Assembly (NCBI RefSeq): GCF_028687635.1
Contig: NZ_JAQTZS010000001.1
Coordinates: 62,001-126,000 of the forward strand
Direction of reading: 5' to 3'
Length of the DNA stretch: 64,000 nucleotides
Origin: Malikia sp.
GTDB lineage: Bacteria; Pseudomonadota; Gammaproteobacteria; Burkholderiales; Burkholderiaceae_C
The notes beneath the pieces are model-generated. The model saw nothing but the letters and a program-made list of their open reading frames with translations, made no database searches and was not told the origin of the DNA. The position numbers and the translations under genes were made by a program. Shown piece after piece: positions 1-9,148 of this stretch. Numbering within the stretch: position 1 is the stretch's first letter; each line of letters begins with the position of its first letter.

Positions 1-1000
1 CACCCCAGGTGAAGCCGCCGCCCACCCCTTCGAGCATGGCGGTCTGGCCGGGCTGGAGGCGACCGCTGCGCACGCCCTCGTCGAGCGCGAGCGGGATCGA
101 GGCGGCCGAGGTGTTGCCATGCTGGTCGACCGTCACGATCACCTTGTCCATCGACAGCTTGAGCTTGCGCGCCGTGCTCTGGATGATGCGCAGGTTGGCC
201 TGGTGCGGCACCAGCCAGTCGACGTCGGCCTCGGTCTGGCCGGCCTTGGCCAGCGCGGCCTTGGCGGCGCTCTCCAGCAGGCCGACCGCGAGCTTGAACA
301 CGGCCTGGCCGTCCATCTTGAGCAGCGGGTCGCCCAGCACCTGACCGCCGCTGACGGTGCCCGGCACGCACAGGATGCCGGTGTGGCGGCCATCGGCGTG
401 AATGTCGCTGGCCAGCACGCCCGGGCCGCTGCCGTCATGTTCGGCCACTTCGAGCACCACGGCGCCGGCGCCGTCGCCAAACAGCACGCAGGTGGTGCGG
501 TCGTTGAAGTCCAGGATGCGCGAGAACACCTCGGCGCCCACCACCAGCGCGCGGGTCGCGGCGCCGGTCTGGATCATCGCGTCGGCAATGGTCAGCGCGT
601 AGATGAAGCCGCTGCAGACCGCCTGCACATCGAAGGCGGCGCCGCCGGCCGCGCCAGGCTGGCCCTGCGCCTGCGCTGCCTCGGTCAGCTTGCGCTGCAG
701 GATGGACGCGGTCGAGGGAAAGACCATGTCGGGGGTCGAGGTCGCGACGATGATCAGGTCGATGTCGCTGATCTGGCAGCCAGCGGCCTCGATCGCCTTC
801 AGACTGGCCTGCAAGCCGAGGTCGCTGGCATTGACGCCCTCGTCGGCGTAATGGCGGGCACGGATGCCGGTGCGGGCGACGATCCAGTCGTCGCTGGTCT
901 CGATGCCGCGCTCGGCCAGCAGGCCGACCATGTCGGCGTTCGTCAGTCGGCGCGGCGGCAGGCAGCTGCCGGTACCGGTAATGCGGGAATAGCGTCTCAT
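1..1000 (-). CDS. fabH: 3-oxoacyl-ACP synthase III (FabH), 3' end cut by window
   Basis: Condenses acetyl-CoA with malonyl-ACP to start fatty acid synthesis in the cytoplasm. The 333 visible residues start at the ATG at 998-1000 ([11 protein letters not shown]). The catalytic Cys lies in AVCSGF near residue 129. The later VPHQANLRI and [12 protein letters not shown] motifs supply the His and Asn of the thiolase-fold triad. The visible end, GGGFTWG, is the family C-terminus, so only a few residues are missing. The Gln/Gly/Ala-rich stretch just before the Cys looks slightly longer than usual. It follows plsX by 41 bp, the classic rpmF-plsX-fabH order. Confidence 0.97.
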   Translation of the reverse strand, partial: MRRYSRITGTGSCLPPRRLTNADMVGLLAERGIETSDDWIVARTGIRARHYADEGVNASDLGLQASLKAIEAAGCQISDIDLIIVATSTPDMVFPSTASILQRKLTEAAQAQGQPGAAGGAAFDVQAVCSGFIYALTIADAMIQTGAATRALVVGAEVFSRILDFNDRTTCVLFGDGAGAVVLEVAEHDGSGPGVLASDIHADGRHTGILCVPGTVSGGQVLGDPLLKMDGQAVFKLAVGLLESAAKAALAKAGQTEADVDWLVPHQANLRIIQSTARKLKLSMDKVIVTVDQHGNTSAASIPLALDEGVRSGRLQPGQTAMLEGVGGGFTWG

Positions 1001-1041
1001 GTTCGGTCTGGGTTGGTCTGGCCCGGGACGCCAGCAGCGTT

Positions 1042-2073
1042 TCAGGCTGTGGCGGCCACCATCAGCGGTGCCGCATGGGCGATGCGCGCCTTCACGTTGT
1101 CGAGCAACTGATTGTGGGCAGCATCATACGCGCGCGCCAGCGCCTGCTCGAAGGCGAAGGCGTCGGCCGAACCATGGCTCTTGAACACCAGGCCGCGCAG
1201 GCCGAGCAGCGCCGCGCCGTTGTAGCGCCGGTGATCCACCCGGCGCTTGAAGGCCGCCAGCACCGGATAGGCCACGATGGCGGCCATCTTCGTCAGGATA
1301 TTGCGGCCGAACGCCTGCTTGATCAAGGTGCTGACCATGCTGGCCAGACCCTCGCTGCTCTTGAGCGCGACGTTGCCGACGAAGCCGTCGCAGACCACCA
1401 GGTCGACCACGCCCTTGAAGATGTCGTTGCCCTCGACGTTGCCCTGGAAGTTGAGGTCGCCATTGGCGGCGGCGGCGCGCAGCAAGGCGCCGGCCCGCTT
1501 GATGACCTCGTTACCCTTGATCGCCTCCTCGCCGATGTTGAGCAGGCCGACCGTGGGCGACTCCTTGCCACTGATCGCGACCACCAGGGCCGAACCCATG
1601 ACGGCGAACTGCAGCAGGTGCTCGGCCGTGCAATCGACGTTGGCGCCGAGGTCGAGCATGGTGGTCGCGCCGCCGGTGACGTTGGGCATCTGGCCCGCGA
1701 TCGCCGGCCGGTCGATGCCATCGAGCGTCTTGAGCACGAAGCGCGCGATCGCCATCAAGGCCCCCGTGTTGCCGGCCGAGACCGCGGCCTGGGCGGCGCC
1801 GTCCTTGACCTGCGTGATGGCGACGCGCATCGACGAATCGCGCTTGCGCCGCAACGCCACCTCCAGCGGGTCGTCCATCGTGACAACCTCGCTGGCGGCG
1901 ATGACCTGGATGCGGGCCTGGTCCATGGCCGCCGGCAGCTTGGCCAGGGCCTCGGGCAGACCGACCAGCAGCAGACGGGCGTCCGGGTGCGAGGCAAGAA
2001 AGGCGGCACAGGCCGGCAAGGTGACTGCGGGGCCGAAGTCTCCGCCCATGCAATCGACCGCGATGGTGATCAT
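1042..2073 (-). CDS. plsX: Phosphate acyltransferase PlsX
   Basis: Makes acyl-phosphate from acyl-ACP for the PlsY step of phospholipid synthesis, as a peripheral membrane enzyme. The 343 aa protein begins [15 protein letters not shown], the diagnostic PlsX N-terminus, and carries the [10 protein letters not shown] segment and the [12 protein letters not shown] motif typical of the family. Length is normal. It lies between rpmF and fabH on the same strand. A terminator hairpin between rpmF and plsX suggests that only part of rpmF transcription continues into the lipid genes. Confidence 0.97.
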   Translation of the reverse strand: MITIAVDCMGGDFGPAVTLPACAAFLASHPDARLLLVGLPEALAKLPAAMDQARIQVIAASEVVTMDDPLEVALRRKRDSSMRVAITQVKDGAAQAAVSAGNTGALMAIARFVLKTLDGIDRPAIAGQMPNVTGGATTMLDLGANVDCTAEHLLQFAVMGSALVVAISGKESPTVGLLNIGEEAIKGNEVIKRAGALLRAAAANGDLNFQGNVEGNDIFKGVVDLVVCDGFVGNVALKSSEGLASMVSTLIKQAFGRNILTKMAAIVAYPVLAAFKRRVDHRRYNGAALLGLRGLVFKSHGSADAFAFEQALARAYDAAHNQLLDNVKARIAHAAPLMVAATA

Positions 2074-2108
2074 TCCAGCGTCCTCAAGGTGGCAGCATCA
2101 GGATAAAA

Positions 2109-2132
2109 AAAGCCCGCAGTGATGCGGGCTTT
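2109..2132 (-). terminator. Intrinsic terminator after rpmF
   Basis: A GCCCGCA/TGCGGGC stem with a GTGA loop is followed, in the minus-strand reading, by a run of seven T. It lies between rpmF and plsX and probably attenuates read-through into plsX-fabH. Confidence 0.8.
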
Positions 2133-2175
2133 GCCTCGGACGAACCGTGCGAGGACGATGGCGCGTCAGCGCCGA

Positions 2176-2358
2176 TCAGGCCTCGGACTTGTTCTTCAGG
2201 ACCTGGCGACCACGGTAGAAGCCGTTCGGGCTGATGTGGTGACGCAGGTGGGTTTCACCGGTGGTGGCTTCCACGGCAATGCCCGGCACGTTCAGGGCAT
2301 TGTGCGAACGGTGCATACCGCGCTTGGAAGGGGACTTTTTGTTTTGCTGGACGGCCAT
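2176..2358 (-). CDS. rpmF: 50S ribosomal protein L32
   Basis: Small, basic 60 aa large-subunit ribosomal protein. It begins [20 protein letters not shown], the standard L32 N-terminus, and ends in a segment matching the proteobacterial form without zinc cysteines. It follows yceD after a gap that contains a strong sigma70-type promoter, and it precedes plsX-fabH. The L32 and fatty acid gene linkage is conserved in proteobacteria. Confidence 0.97.
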   Translation of the reverse strand: MAVQQNKKSPSKRGMHRSHNALNVPGIAVEATTGETHLRHHISPNGFYRGRQVLKNKSEA

Positions 2359-2437
2359 GATCGGCTCCTATCGAAAATGAGTAGATGGCTGCACCAGCCC
2401 CATGAAAACAGTTTTTCAGGCCAGCGCGAAACGTCGA

Positions 2438-2467
2438 ATTATAGCGACTTGTCAGGAAGGGGGTCAA
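2438..2467 (-). promoter_or_regulatory. Sigma70-type promoter for rpmF
   Basis: On the minus strand a TTGACC -35 (2462-2467) and a perfect TATAAT -10 (2438-2443) are separated by 18 bp. They lie at the very 3' end of yceD and read toward rpmF about 80 bp downstream. This is one of the best promoter matches in the window and fits a ribosomal protein gene. Confidence 0.75.
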
Positions 2468-3045
2468 TCCTTGCTTGCACGGGCCTTCAACGAGGCCAGC
2501 GCGGCGAAGGGATGGGGCTTTTCCTCCTCGACGCTGGCGGGCAGTTCGCCCGCGCTCATGCGCACCGGCTCGGGGCATTGCTCGTGCATCGGCACCAGCG
2601 GCAGCTCCATCAGCAGCTCGTCTTCCAGCAGCGCGACCAGGTCCAGCCGCGGCTCGAACACCAGCAGGTCTTCCTCGCACTCGTCGTCCTCGGTCAGCGC
2701 GATTTCCTCGCTCGCGACGAAGCGGAACCAGCGGTCGACCTCGACCGGCTGCGCGTAGGGCGACAGGCAGCGCTGGCAGGTCTGCGGCACCTCGGCGCTG
2801 GCCTGCAGGTGCAGCCAGAGCTGGGCCTCGGGCACGACGCCGCGGTCGACCTCGGGCGTCAGCTCGCCCAGCGGCTGGCGAAATTCGGCCTGCGCGCTCC
2901 AGCGCACCGGCGCCAGCGAGTCCAGCTCGGGCAGGTCCTCGATCAGGCGCGCGAAGGCGGCCAGCGGCGCCTGGCCGGACAGGGTTTCGGCTTTCTGGGC
3001 GCAGGCGCGCAGGTCGAGGGCGGTCGGGGGCTTGGCAGCGGTCAT
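2464..3045 (-). CDS. yceD: YceD family protein (DUF177)
   Basis: A 193 aa acidic protein of the YceD/DUF177 family. Members sit directly upstream of rpmF across bacteria and have been linked to 23S rRNA accumulation or ribosome assembly. Visible marks are the CQRC pair near the centre (TCQRCLSPY) and the acidic stretch after it. The start ATG (3043-3045) gives the normal length. Its partner gene rpmF follows on the same strand from its own promoter. Confidence 0.88.
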   Translation of the reverse strand: MTAAKPPTALDLRACAQKAETLSGQAPLAAFARLIEDLPELDSLAPVRWSAQAEFRQPLGELTPEVDRGVVPEAQLWLHLQASAEVPQTCQRCLSPYAQPVEVDRWFRFVASEEIALTEDDECEEDLLVFEPRLDLVALLEDELLMELPLVPMHEQCPEPVRMSAGELPASVEEEKPHPFAALASLKARASKD

Positions 3046-3101
3046 GGCGAAATCCGGACTGTGAAGTGGGGGATTTTACGGCCGGCCCTGCCCGGCCTGC
3101 C

Positions 3102-3107
3102 TATACT
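3102..3107 (+). promoter_or_regulatory. -10 box close to the pdxH start
   Basis: TATACT ends 7 bp before the pdxH ATG and no Shine-Dalgarno sequence is visible. Transcription from this box would begin at or next to the start codon, implying a leaderless or near-leaderless mRNA. No convincing -35 is seen. Confidence 0.45.
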
Positions 3108-3114
3108 GGCAGCC

Positions 3115-3747
3115 ATGAAGATCGCCGACCTACGCAAGAGCTACGAGCGCGCCGAGCTCAACGAGCATGCCTCGCACGCCGACCCCATGCAGCAGTTCGA
3201 CCAGTGGCTGCACGAAGCCATCAAGGGCGAGATCCCCGAGCCCAATGCGATGACGGTCGCCACCGTCGGCGGCGACCTGCGCCCGAGCACGCGCGTGGTG
3301 CTGATCAAGGGCTACGACGAGCGCGGCATCGTCTGGTACACCAACTACGACAGCCGCAAGGGCCGCGAGCTCGCCGGCAACCCCTGGGCCGCGCTGCAGT
3401 TCCACTGGGTCGAGCTCGAACGGGTGGTGCGCATCGAGGGTCGGGTCGAGCGCGTCAGCGCCGAGGAAAGCGACGAGTATTTCCACAGCCGCCCGCTCGA
3501 CAGCCGGATCGGCGCCTGGGCCAGCCCGCAAAGCCAGGTGATCCCGAACCGCACCCTGCTGGTGACGAACGCCGCCAAATATGGCGCCCAGTTCCTGCTC
3601 AGGCCGCCGCGCCCGCCGCACTGGGGTGGTTTCCGGCTGGTGCCGGACCGCTGGGAATTCTGGCAGGGCCGCAAGAGCCGGCTGCATGACCGGCTGCGCT
3701 ACACCCAGCAGGCCGACGGCTGGCTGCGCGAACGGCTGGCGCCCTGA
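3115..3747 (+). CDS. pdxH: Pyridoxamine 5'-phosphate oxidase
   Basis: FMN-dependent enzyme that oxidises pyridoxine or pyridoxamine 5'-phosphate to pyridoxal phosphate, the last step of vitamin B6 synthesis and salvage. The 210 aa product starts [12 protein letters not shown] and contains the FMN-contacting [12 protein letters not shown] and [10 protein letters not shown] segments. The family C-terminal signature ([19 protein letters not shown] then SRLHDR) is complete. The ATG at 3115 was chosen because homologues start here and a -10 box lies just upstream; the open frame extends further 5' without conserved sequence. Confidence 0.96.
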   Translation: MKIADLRKSYERAELNEHASHADPMQQFDQWLHEAIKGEIPEPNAMTVATVGGDLRPSTRVVLIKGYDERGIVWYTNYDSRKGRELAGNPWAALQFHWVELERVVRIEGRVERVSAEESDEYFHSRPLDSRIGAWASPQSQVIPNRTLLVTNAAKYGAQFLLRPPRPPHWGGFRLVPDRWEFWQGRKSRLHDRLRYTQQADGWLRERLAP

Positions 3748-3762
3748 GCGGCCGCTGACGGA

Positions 3763-4227
3763 TCAGAGCCGCTCGATGGCCTGGTCGGCGACAGCCTGCA
3801 GATCGGCCTGAGTCACGAGTGCGGGCGCGATCTCGGCCAGCGGCACCAGCACGAAGGCACGCTCGCGCAGGCGCGGGTGCGGCACGATCAGCTCGGGCGT
3901 ATCGATGATGGCATCGCCATGCAGCAGCAGATCGAGATCGAGCGTGCGCGGCGCGTTGCGGTAGGACCGCTCGCGCCCGGCCTGCAGTTCGAGCGCCTGC
4001 AGCGCGCGCAGCAGCTCATGCGCGTCGAGCCCGGTCTCGACCACCGCCACGGCGTTGATGAAGTCGGGGCCGCTGGCTTCCCAGGGCGCGGTGCGATAGA
4101 GCCCGGACGCCCGCAGCAGGCGGGTCCGCGGCAGGCCGTCGAGCGCCGCAAGGGCAGCGCGCACGGTCGCGCGCGCATCACCCAGGTTGGCGCCCAGCGC
4201 GATGTAGGCTGTGACGAGCCTGCTCAT
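3763..4227 (-). CDS. folK: 2-amino-4-hydroxy-6-hydroxymethyldihydropteridine pyrophosphokinase
   Basis: Transfers pyrophosphate from ATP to the pterin alcohol in folate synthesis. The 154 aa protein begins with the family hallmark AYIALGANLGD and contains the RTLDLDLLLHGD signature with the metal-binding Asp pair and PHPRLRERAFVLVPL. Length is normal. It is the last gene of a minus-strand operon, and its start overlaps the pcnB stop by four bases (ATGA), which implies translational coupling. Confidence 0.96.
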   Translation of the reverse strand: MSRLVTAYIALGANLGDARATVRAALAALDGLPRTRLLRASGLYRTAPWEASGPDFINAVAVVETGLDAHELLRALQALELQAGRERSYRNAPRTLDLDLLLHGDAIIDTPELIVPHPRLRERAFVLVPLAEIAPALVTQADLQAVADQAIERL

Positions 4228-5882
4228 GCGTCGGAGCCGGGTTCCTGGCCGCCGGACTCGGCGGCGCCGGATCCGCCGGCGTTGGGCTTGCGGCGACGGC
4301 GGCGGCGCTTCTTGGCCGGCGCGCCATCGACGCCCTCGCCCGCTTCGGATTCGAACGGCAGCTCGCTGTCAGCCAGGGCGGATGCGGCTCCGTCGACCGG
4401 CGGCAGCTCGTCCTCGGCCTGCTGGCGAAACACGCACCCGCCGCTGCGGCTGGCCTTGGTCTCGCCGACCTTGGCCTCCCCAGCCTTGGCACGCGGCTTG
4501 CCCTTGGCGCGTTGCTGCTCCAGCCGGATCTCGTCGATCATGTCGCGCCGCACCGCGTCACTCGCGGTGCTGAAGGTCTCCCACCAGTGCGCGAGTTCCT
4601 CGTCGAGCTCGCCGACCTGGGCCCGCAGGCGCAGGAAATCGAAGCCGGCGCGAAAACGCGGCTGCTCGGCCAGCGAGAACGGCGTGACCCCGGTGCGCTT
4701 GTCAAAGCGCGGCTGCATGGTCCAGATCTCGCGCATGTCGGCGCCGAGCTTGCCGCGGCCCGAGACATCGCCGATGCGCGACTCGAACACCTCGTCGACC
4801 GCCTCCTGCAGCGCCGGGAACGGCGGCAGGCCGGCTTTCTGGCGCCGGGTCCAGCCCTCGCGCACATCGCTCCAGAGCACGCAGGCGAGCAGGAAGCTGG
4901 GCGCGACCGGCTTGCCCTCGCCGACGCGGCGGTCGGTATCTTGCAGCGCCGAGCGCACGAAGGGGTCCTCGGCGCGCTCCACCACCAGCTCCAGCAGCGG
5001 GTATATGCCCTTGGCCAGGCCGGTGGACTTGAGCTGCTCGACGCTGGCCAGCGCGTGGCCGGTCTGCAGCAGCTTGAGCATCTCGTCGAACAGACGGCTC
5101 TGCGGCACATCGGCCAGCAGACTCAGGGACGGCAGGATGGCCGAGCGGGTCTTGGCCTCGAACTGGAAGCCGAGTCCGCTCAATTTCGCGGCGAAGCGCA
5201 CCGCGCGGATGATGCGGACCGGGTCCTCGCGGTAGCGCGCCGCCGGGTCGCCGATCATGCGCAGCACGCGCTTGTTGGCGTCGCGGATGCCGTGGTGGAA
5301 GTCGACCACGGTCTCGGTCTCGGGGTCGTAATACATCGCGTTGATCGTGAAGTCGCGCCGCGCGGCGTCCTGCTCGATCGGGCCCCAGACGTTGTCGCGC
5401 AGCACCCGGCCGCTGGCGTCGACCGCGTGCTTCATGCCGGCCAGCGCGGTCTTGCTGCTGCGCTCGTTGCCGCTGACCTGTTCGGCGTCGGCGCTGTCGA
5501 GGTGGGCACGCAGGGTCGAGACCTCGATCATCTCGTGCTCGCGGCCGCGACCGTAGATCACATGCACGATGCGAAAGCGCCGCCCGATGATGAAGGCGCG
5601 CCGGAACAGGCCCTTGACCTGCTCGGGCGTGGCATTGGTCGCGACGTCGAAGTCCTTGGGCCGCAGGCCCAGCAGCAGGTCGCGCACGGCGCCGCCGACG
5701 ACATAGGCCTCGAAGCCGGCGCTCTTGAGCGTGTGCACCACGTCGAGCGCGCGACCGTCGACCAGCGAGGGATCGATGCCATGCACCGTCGCCGGCACGT
5801 CCTCGCGCTTGCCGAACTGGTGCTTGGCGCCCTTGCCCTGGCCGTTCTTGCCAAGCAGTTTGTCGATGAAGGTCTTGATCAT
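4224..5882 (-). CDS. pcnB: Poly(A) polymerase I (PcnB)
   Basis: Adds 3' poly(A) tails to RNA and so promotes decay. In the 552 aa product the nucleotidyltransferase core shows GGAVRD at residues 63-68 and the metal-binding D77 and D79 (KDFDVAT). It is followed by the tRNA-nucleotidyltransferase-type RNA-binding region (RDFTINAMYYDP). The C-terminus is a basic tail (KKRRRRRRK) that probably binds RNA. The ATG at 5880-5882 (MIKTFIDKLLG) was chosen because it overlaps the stop of the upstream HAD gene by four bases; further upstream codons are the shadow of that gene. Confidence 0.95.
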   Translation of the reverse strand: MIKTFIDKLLGKNGQGKGAKHQFGKREDVPATVHGIDPSLVDGRALDVVHTLKSAGFEAYVVGGAVRDLLLGLRPKDFDVATNATPEQVKGLFRRAFIIGRRFRIVHVIYGRGREHEMIEVSTLRAHLDSADAEQVSGNERSSKTALAGMKHAVDASGRVLRDNVWGPIEQDAARRDFTINAMYYDPETETVVDFHHGIRDANKRVLRMIGDPAARYREDPVRIIRAVRFAAKLSGLGFQFEAKTRSAILPSLSLLADVPQSRLFDEMLKLLQTGHALASVEQLKSTGLAKGIYPLLELVVERAEDPFVRSALQDTDRRVGEGKPVAPSFLLACVLWSDVREGWTRRQKAGLPPFPALQEAVDEVFESRIGDVSGRGKLGADMREIWTMQPRFDKRTGVTPFSLAEQPRFRAGFDFLRLRAQVGELDEELAHWWETFSTASDAVRRDMIDEIRLEQQRAKGKPRAKAGEAKVGETKASRSGGCVFRQQAEDELPPVDGAASALADSELPFESEAGEGVDGAPAKKRRRRRRKPNAGGSGAAESGGQEPGSDA

Positions 5883-6553
5883 GCGGATTCGGGGAACAGG
5901 TCGAGGATGGGCCAGCCGCGCTGTTGCGCGATCGCGCGCAGGGCGGTGCTGGGGTTGGTGGCGACCGGGTGGTGGGCGCGTTCGAGCAGCGGCAGGTCGT
6001 TGGTCGAGTCGGAGTAGAAGGTCATGTCGCAGTCGTCCCAGTCCAGGCCGCGCGCGGCCAGCCACTGCCGCAGGCGCGCGACCTTGCCCTCGCGAAACGA
6101 GGGCGTGCCGCGGATCTCGCCGCTGTACCAGCCATCCAGGCCGCGTTCGAGCTCGATCGCGATCAGCTCGGTCACGTCGAAGGCCTGCGCGATCGGGCGC
6201 GTGACGAACTCGTTGGTCGCGGTGATGATGACGACCTGCTCGCCGGCGTCGCGGTGGCGCCGCACCAGCTCAAGCGCCTGCGGCCGCAGGTTGGGCCGGA
6301 TCACCTCGGCCATGAAGCGCTCGTGCGCGGCGGCGGCCTCGTCGGGGCGATGGCGGCGCACGGCCTCGGTCGCGAAGCGCACATAGTCGTGCACGTCGAG
6401 CGTGCCAGCCTGGTAATGGGCGAAGAACTCGTCGTTGCGGCGGGTGAACTCGACCGGATCGGTCCAGCCGATGCGGGTGGTGAACTGACCCCACGAATAG
6501 TCCGAATCTATCGGCAGTAGCGTGTGGTCCAGATCGAAAAGGGCCAGTTTCAT
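5879..6553 (-). CDS. HAD-superfamily hydrolase, subfamily IB
   Basis: Predicted Mg-dependent phosphatase of 224 aa. Motif I is FDLDHTLLPID, with nucleophile D7 and acid/base D9. Motif II lies in VVIITATNEFVT, and the metal-binding motif IV is YSDSTNDLPLLE. This is the SerB-like HAD-IB class; the substrate cannot be told from sequence. The ATG at 6551-6553 is preferred over an upstream codon because it gives the family start MKLALFDLD. The gene lies between hda and pcnB, a common betaproteobacterial arrangement. Confidence 0.9.
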   Translation of the reverse strand: MKLALFDLDHTLLPIDSDYSWGQFTTRIGWTDPVEFTRRNDEFFAHYQAGTLDVHDYVRFATEAVRRHRPDEAAAAHERFMAEVIRPNLRPQALELVRRHRDAGEQVVIITATNEFVTRPIAQAFDVTELIAIELERGLDGWYSGEIRGTPSFREGKVARLRQWLAARGLDWDDCDMTFYSDSTNDLPLLERAHHPVATNPSTALRAIAQQRGWPILDLFPESA

Positions 6554-6579
6554 GGCGTGCAACTCTTGGTCGGGTGGCC

Positions 6580-7272
6580 TCACTCGTTTTCGAGCATGGC
6601 CTTGATCAGGGGAATGGTGATGGCGCGCTGGGTGCGCAGGGCATAGTCGTCCAGCGTCTCGAGCAGCAGCATCAGGCTGCTGAGGTCGCGCGAGAAACGG
6701 TTGAGCATGAAATCCATCACCTCGTCGCTCAGGAACATGCCGCGCAGGTCGGCGGCGCGGCGCAGGACGGCGCGGCGCTCGACATCGTCCAGGGGCAACA
6801 ATTGGAACACATCGCCCCAGGCCAGGCGACTGCGCAGATCCTCGCGCAGCGCCAGGTCGGCCGGCGGGCAGTCGGCGGCGGCCAGCACCCAGCGCGCCGC
6901 GCCGCGCCGTGGCGACTGGGCGTTGATGAACCAGTTGAAGGCCATGGCCTGCTGCATGGCCGAGTATTGCTGGCAGTCGTCGAAGATCACCGCGCCCCAG
7001 GCATCGTCGAACTCGGGCGGTGCCATCACGCTGGGGTCGATCCAGCCGACCCGCACGCCGCGCTCGCGCAGCGCCGCGCAGGTGGCCTGCAGCAGGTGGG
7101 TCTTGCCGCTGCCAGCGCCGCCCCAGATGAAGGTCGGCACCGGCGAACGCATCGGATTGCGCGACCAGACCCGCAGGTGCTCGAGCAGGCCGGCATTGCG
7201 GCCGGCGACGAAATTGTCCAGCGAGGGCACGGGCGACAGGCCCATGTCCAACACGAGTTGCCGCATGGTCAT
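6580..7272 (-). CDS. hda: DnaA regulatory inactivator Hda
   Basis: DnaA-like AAA+ protein that works with the DNA-loaded beta clamp to promote ATP hydrolysis by DnaA and limit re-initiation. The 230 aa protein starts MTMRQLVLDMG, where QLVLDM (residues 5-10) fits the clamp-binding motif. The Walker A GGAGSGKT is at 51-58 and the Walker B region is VIFDDCQQ. It lacks the DnaA DNA-binding domain. In many relatives hda directly faces purM; here an IscB element separates them. Confidence 0.93.
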   Translation of the reverse strand: MTMRQLVLDMGLSPVPSLDNFVAGRNAGLLEHLRVWSRNPMRSPVPTFIWGGAGSGKTHLLQATCAALRERGVRVGWIDPSVMAPPEFDDAWGAVIFDDCQQYSAMQQAMAFNWFINAQSPRRGAARWVLAAADCPPADLALREDLRSRLAWGDVFQLLPLDDVERRAVLRRAADLRGMFLSDEVMDFMLNRFSRDLSSLMLLLETLDDYALRTQRAITIPLIKAMLENE

Positions 7273-7418
7273 GGCTTGAGTGGGGGTAGGCGGTCGAGGA
7301 CCGCGGACAGGAAAAACCACCCCGGCAATGCTGCAGCCAGCAGCCTCCCAGCCGGAAATCGGACCCGGCGGATGCTCAGTTGCATGGGAAGTTGTGGATG
7401 GACATGGCGGGTCGGCCG

Positions 7419-7424
7419 TAAAAT
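7419..7424 (+). promoter_or_regulatory. Candidate original purM promoter -10 box
   Basis: TAAAAT lies on the plus strand just before the IscB element, in the 178 bp between hda and the element's left end. No strong -35 is visible (TTGTGG at 7392-7397 is 21 bp away). By position it could be the ancestral purM promoter, now about 1.75 kb from purM and reading into the omega-RNA and iscB. Nothing else was recognised in 7273-7450. Confidence 0.35.
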
Positions 7425-7450
7425 CTCGCAAATTCTATCGGGCTTACCCA

Positions 7451-7765
7451 CGTCAACCACCCCGGCCTGAAGGCCGAGGCTTGCGAGGTTGACGCCCCGC
7501 GAGCCTGAGATTGACCAGACCGAGCACCGCAAGGCACTTGCGTTGTGCAGAAGAAGTAGACCCACCCTGGCGTGCTTCCTCAGCGCCAGGCTCTGGAAAT
7601 TGCCGCTGCAGACACGCTTCGGGTCAGCACGAAACGGGCGGCGACCGGCGCGTGAGCGCCACCTGCTGCACAACCTGGTCGAGGGGAGCCGGGTCGAAAG
7701 ACCCGCGTCACCAGGCCCGTAAGGGCTGACTGCCGTAAAGACGGCATTGTTTTAAGGAAGCTGAC
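7451..7765 (+). ncRNA. Putative omega-RNA of the IscB system
   Basis: No protein is expected in these 315 bp, which fold into many hairpins read toward iscB. Stems: CGTCAACC (7451-7458) with GGTTGACG (7487-7494), enclosing the CCCCGGCC-type terminal hairpin; GCAC plus CGCAAG with CTTGCG plus GTGC (7524-7548); CCTGGCG/CGCCAGG (7566-7590); GGCGC-GTGA-GCGCC (7647-7660); CGGGTC-GAAA-GACCCG (7690-7705); GCCC-GTAA-GGGC (7715-7726); TGCCGT-AAAG-ACGGCA (7731-7746). Known IscB omega-RNAs lie upstream of the nuclease with the guide at their 5' end, so the guide would come from sequence just left of 7451. The 5' end is inferred. Confidence 0.75.
7460..7479 (+). repeat. Left subterminal palindrome of the IscB element
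   Basis: A 20-bp hairpin sequence (CCGGCC/GGCC core, one mismatch in the stem) identical to 9138-9157. It is nested inside the first stem of the omega-RNA region. Confidence 0.85.
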
Positions 7766-9148
7766 TTGTCAGTGTATGTGTTGGATCGAAGCGGCAAGCC
7801 GCTGATGCCTTGTTCCGAGAAACGAGCCCGGCTGCTGCTCGAGCGCGGTCGCGCGCGCGTGCATCGGCTGGTGCCGTTTGTCATCCGGCTCGTGGACCGT
7901 GGGCTGGGCGACTGCGCCTTGCAGCCGCTGCGCCTGAAGCTCGACCCGGGCAGCAAAGGTACGGGACTGGCGCTGATGCGCGACACCGAGCAAGTCGATG
8001 CCAACACGGGCGAGATTCAGCGCGGCGCGGCGGTGCTGAACCTGTCCGAGCTGGTGCACCGGGGCCAGCAGATCTCCGAAGCGCTGACCGCGCGTCGGGC
8101 CATGCGCCGTCGTCGGCGTGGCAACCTGCGTTATCGGGCGCCGCGCTTCCTCAATCGGCGCAAACCGAAGGGCTGGCTGGCGCCGTCGCTGCAGCACCGC
8201 GTCGATACGACACTGGCCTGGGTCAAGCGGCTCCAGCGCTGGACGCCGGTGGCGGCACTCTCCAGCGAGCTGGTGCGCTTTGACACGCAGGCGCTGGACA
8301 ACCCGGACATCGAGGGCGCGCAGTACAGCCAAGGCACCCTCGCCGGCTACGAAGTGCGCGAGTACCTGCTGGAGAAGTGGGGTCGAAAGTGCGCCTACTG
8401 CGACGCCACCGGCGTGCCGCTGCAGGTCGAGCACATCCACCCCAAGGCGCGTGGCGGCACGAACCGCGTGAGCAACCTGACGCTGGCGTGCGCCCCCTGC
8501 AACCAGAACAAGGATGCCCTGCCGGTCGAGGTCTTCGTGACCGACCAGGCCCGGCTGGCGCGCATTCAGGCCCAACTCAAGCGCCCCCTCAAGGATGCCG
8601 CCGCCGTCAACAGCACGCGCCGGGCTTTGGTGCAGGCCTTGACGGCGACGGGCTTGCCGGTCGAAACCGCGTCGGGCGGGCGCACGAAATACAACCGGCC
8701 CCGGCTCGGCCTGCCGAAGACGCATGCGCTCGATGCGGTCTGTGTCGGCGACGTGAACGTCGTCACGGACTGGGGCCAGCCGGCGCTGACCCTCAAATGC
8801 ACCGGGCGCGGCAGCTACCAGCGCACGCGCCTGAATCAGTACGGTTTCCCGCGCGGCTACCTGATGCGCACCAAGCGGGTCAAGGGTTTTGCCACCGGCG
8901 ATCTGGTGCGCGCCGAGGTGCCTAAAGGCAAAAAAGCGGGCACGCACCGTGGCCGCGTGGCGGTCCGAGCCAGCGGCAACTTCAACATCCAGACCGGCAC
9001 CGAGGTGGTGCAGGGTATTTCGCATCGCCATTGCCAGGTGCTGCAACGCGCCGACGGCTATGGCTACTTTCAACAGCAGAGCTCACCGAAAAAGGAAGCG
9101 GGAGAGGGTCGTGCTACTCGCACGACGCGCTCTGCCTCCCCGGCCTGA
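7766..9148 (+). CDS. iscB: IscB RNA-guided nuclease (RuvC + HNH, Cas9 ancestor family)
   Basis: Complete 460 aa IscB. Domains in order: PLMP domain (residues 1-50, [20 protein letters not shown]); RuvC-I with D60 ([11 protein letters not shown]); arginine-rich bridge helix ([11 protein letters not shown], 111-120); RuvC-II with E168 (SSELVRFD); HNH domain with zinc-type cysteines C209/C212 and C242/C245 and catalytic E222-H223 (VEHIHP); RuvC-III with H320 and D323 (KTHALDA); C-terminal TAM-interaction-like region. All catalytic residues appear intact. The TTG start at 7766 follows AAGGAAG by five bases and gives the family N-terminus. The stop lies inside the right-end hairpin, 25 bp before purM. 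Confidence 0.93.
   Translation: MSVYVLDRSGKPLMPCSEKRARLLLERGRARVHRLVPFVIRLVDRGLGDCALQPLRLKLDPGSKGTGLALMRDTEQVDANTGEIQRGAAVLNLSELVHRGQQISEALTARRAMRRRRRGNLRYRAPRFLNRRKPKGWLAPSLQHRVDTTLAWVKRLQRWTPVAALSSELVRFDTQALDNPDIEGAQYSQGTLAGYEVREYLLEKWGRKCAYCDATGVPLQVEHIHPKARGGTNRVSNLTLACAPCNQNKDALPVEVFVTDQARLARIQAQLKRPLKDAAAVNSTRRALVQALTATGLPVETASGGRTKYNRPRLGLPKTHALDAVCVGDVNVVTDWGQPALTLKCTGRGSYQRTRLNQYGFPRGYLMRTKRVKGFATGDLVRAEVPKGKKAGTHRGRVAVRASGNFNIQTGTEVVQGISHRHCQVLQRADGYGYFQQQSSPKKEAGEGRATRTTRSASPA

Noticed and set aside
1075-2106. Plus-strand open frame opposite plsX
   Set aside because: No recognisable domain, and plsX on the other strand is certain.
7273-7765. Small proteins in the region upstream of iscB
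   Set aside because: Short frames at 7280-7729 lack family features and lie across multiple RNA stems; the region fits an omega-RNA better.
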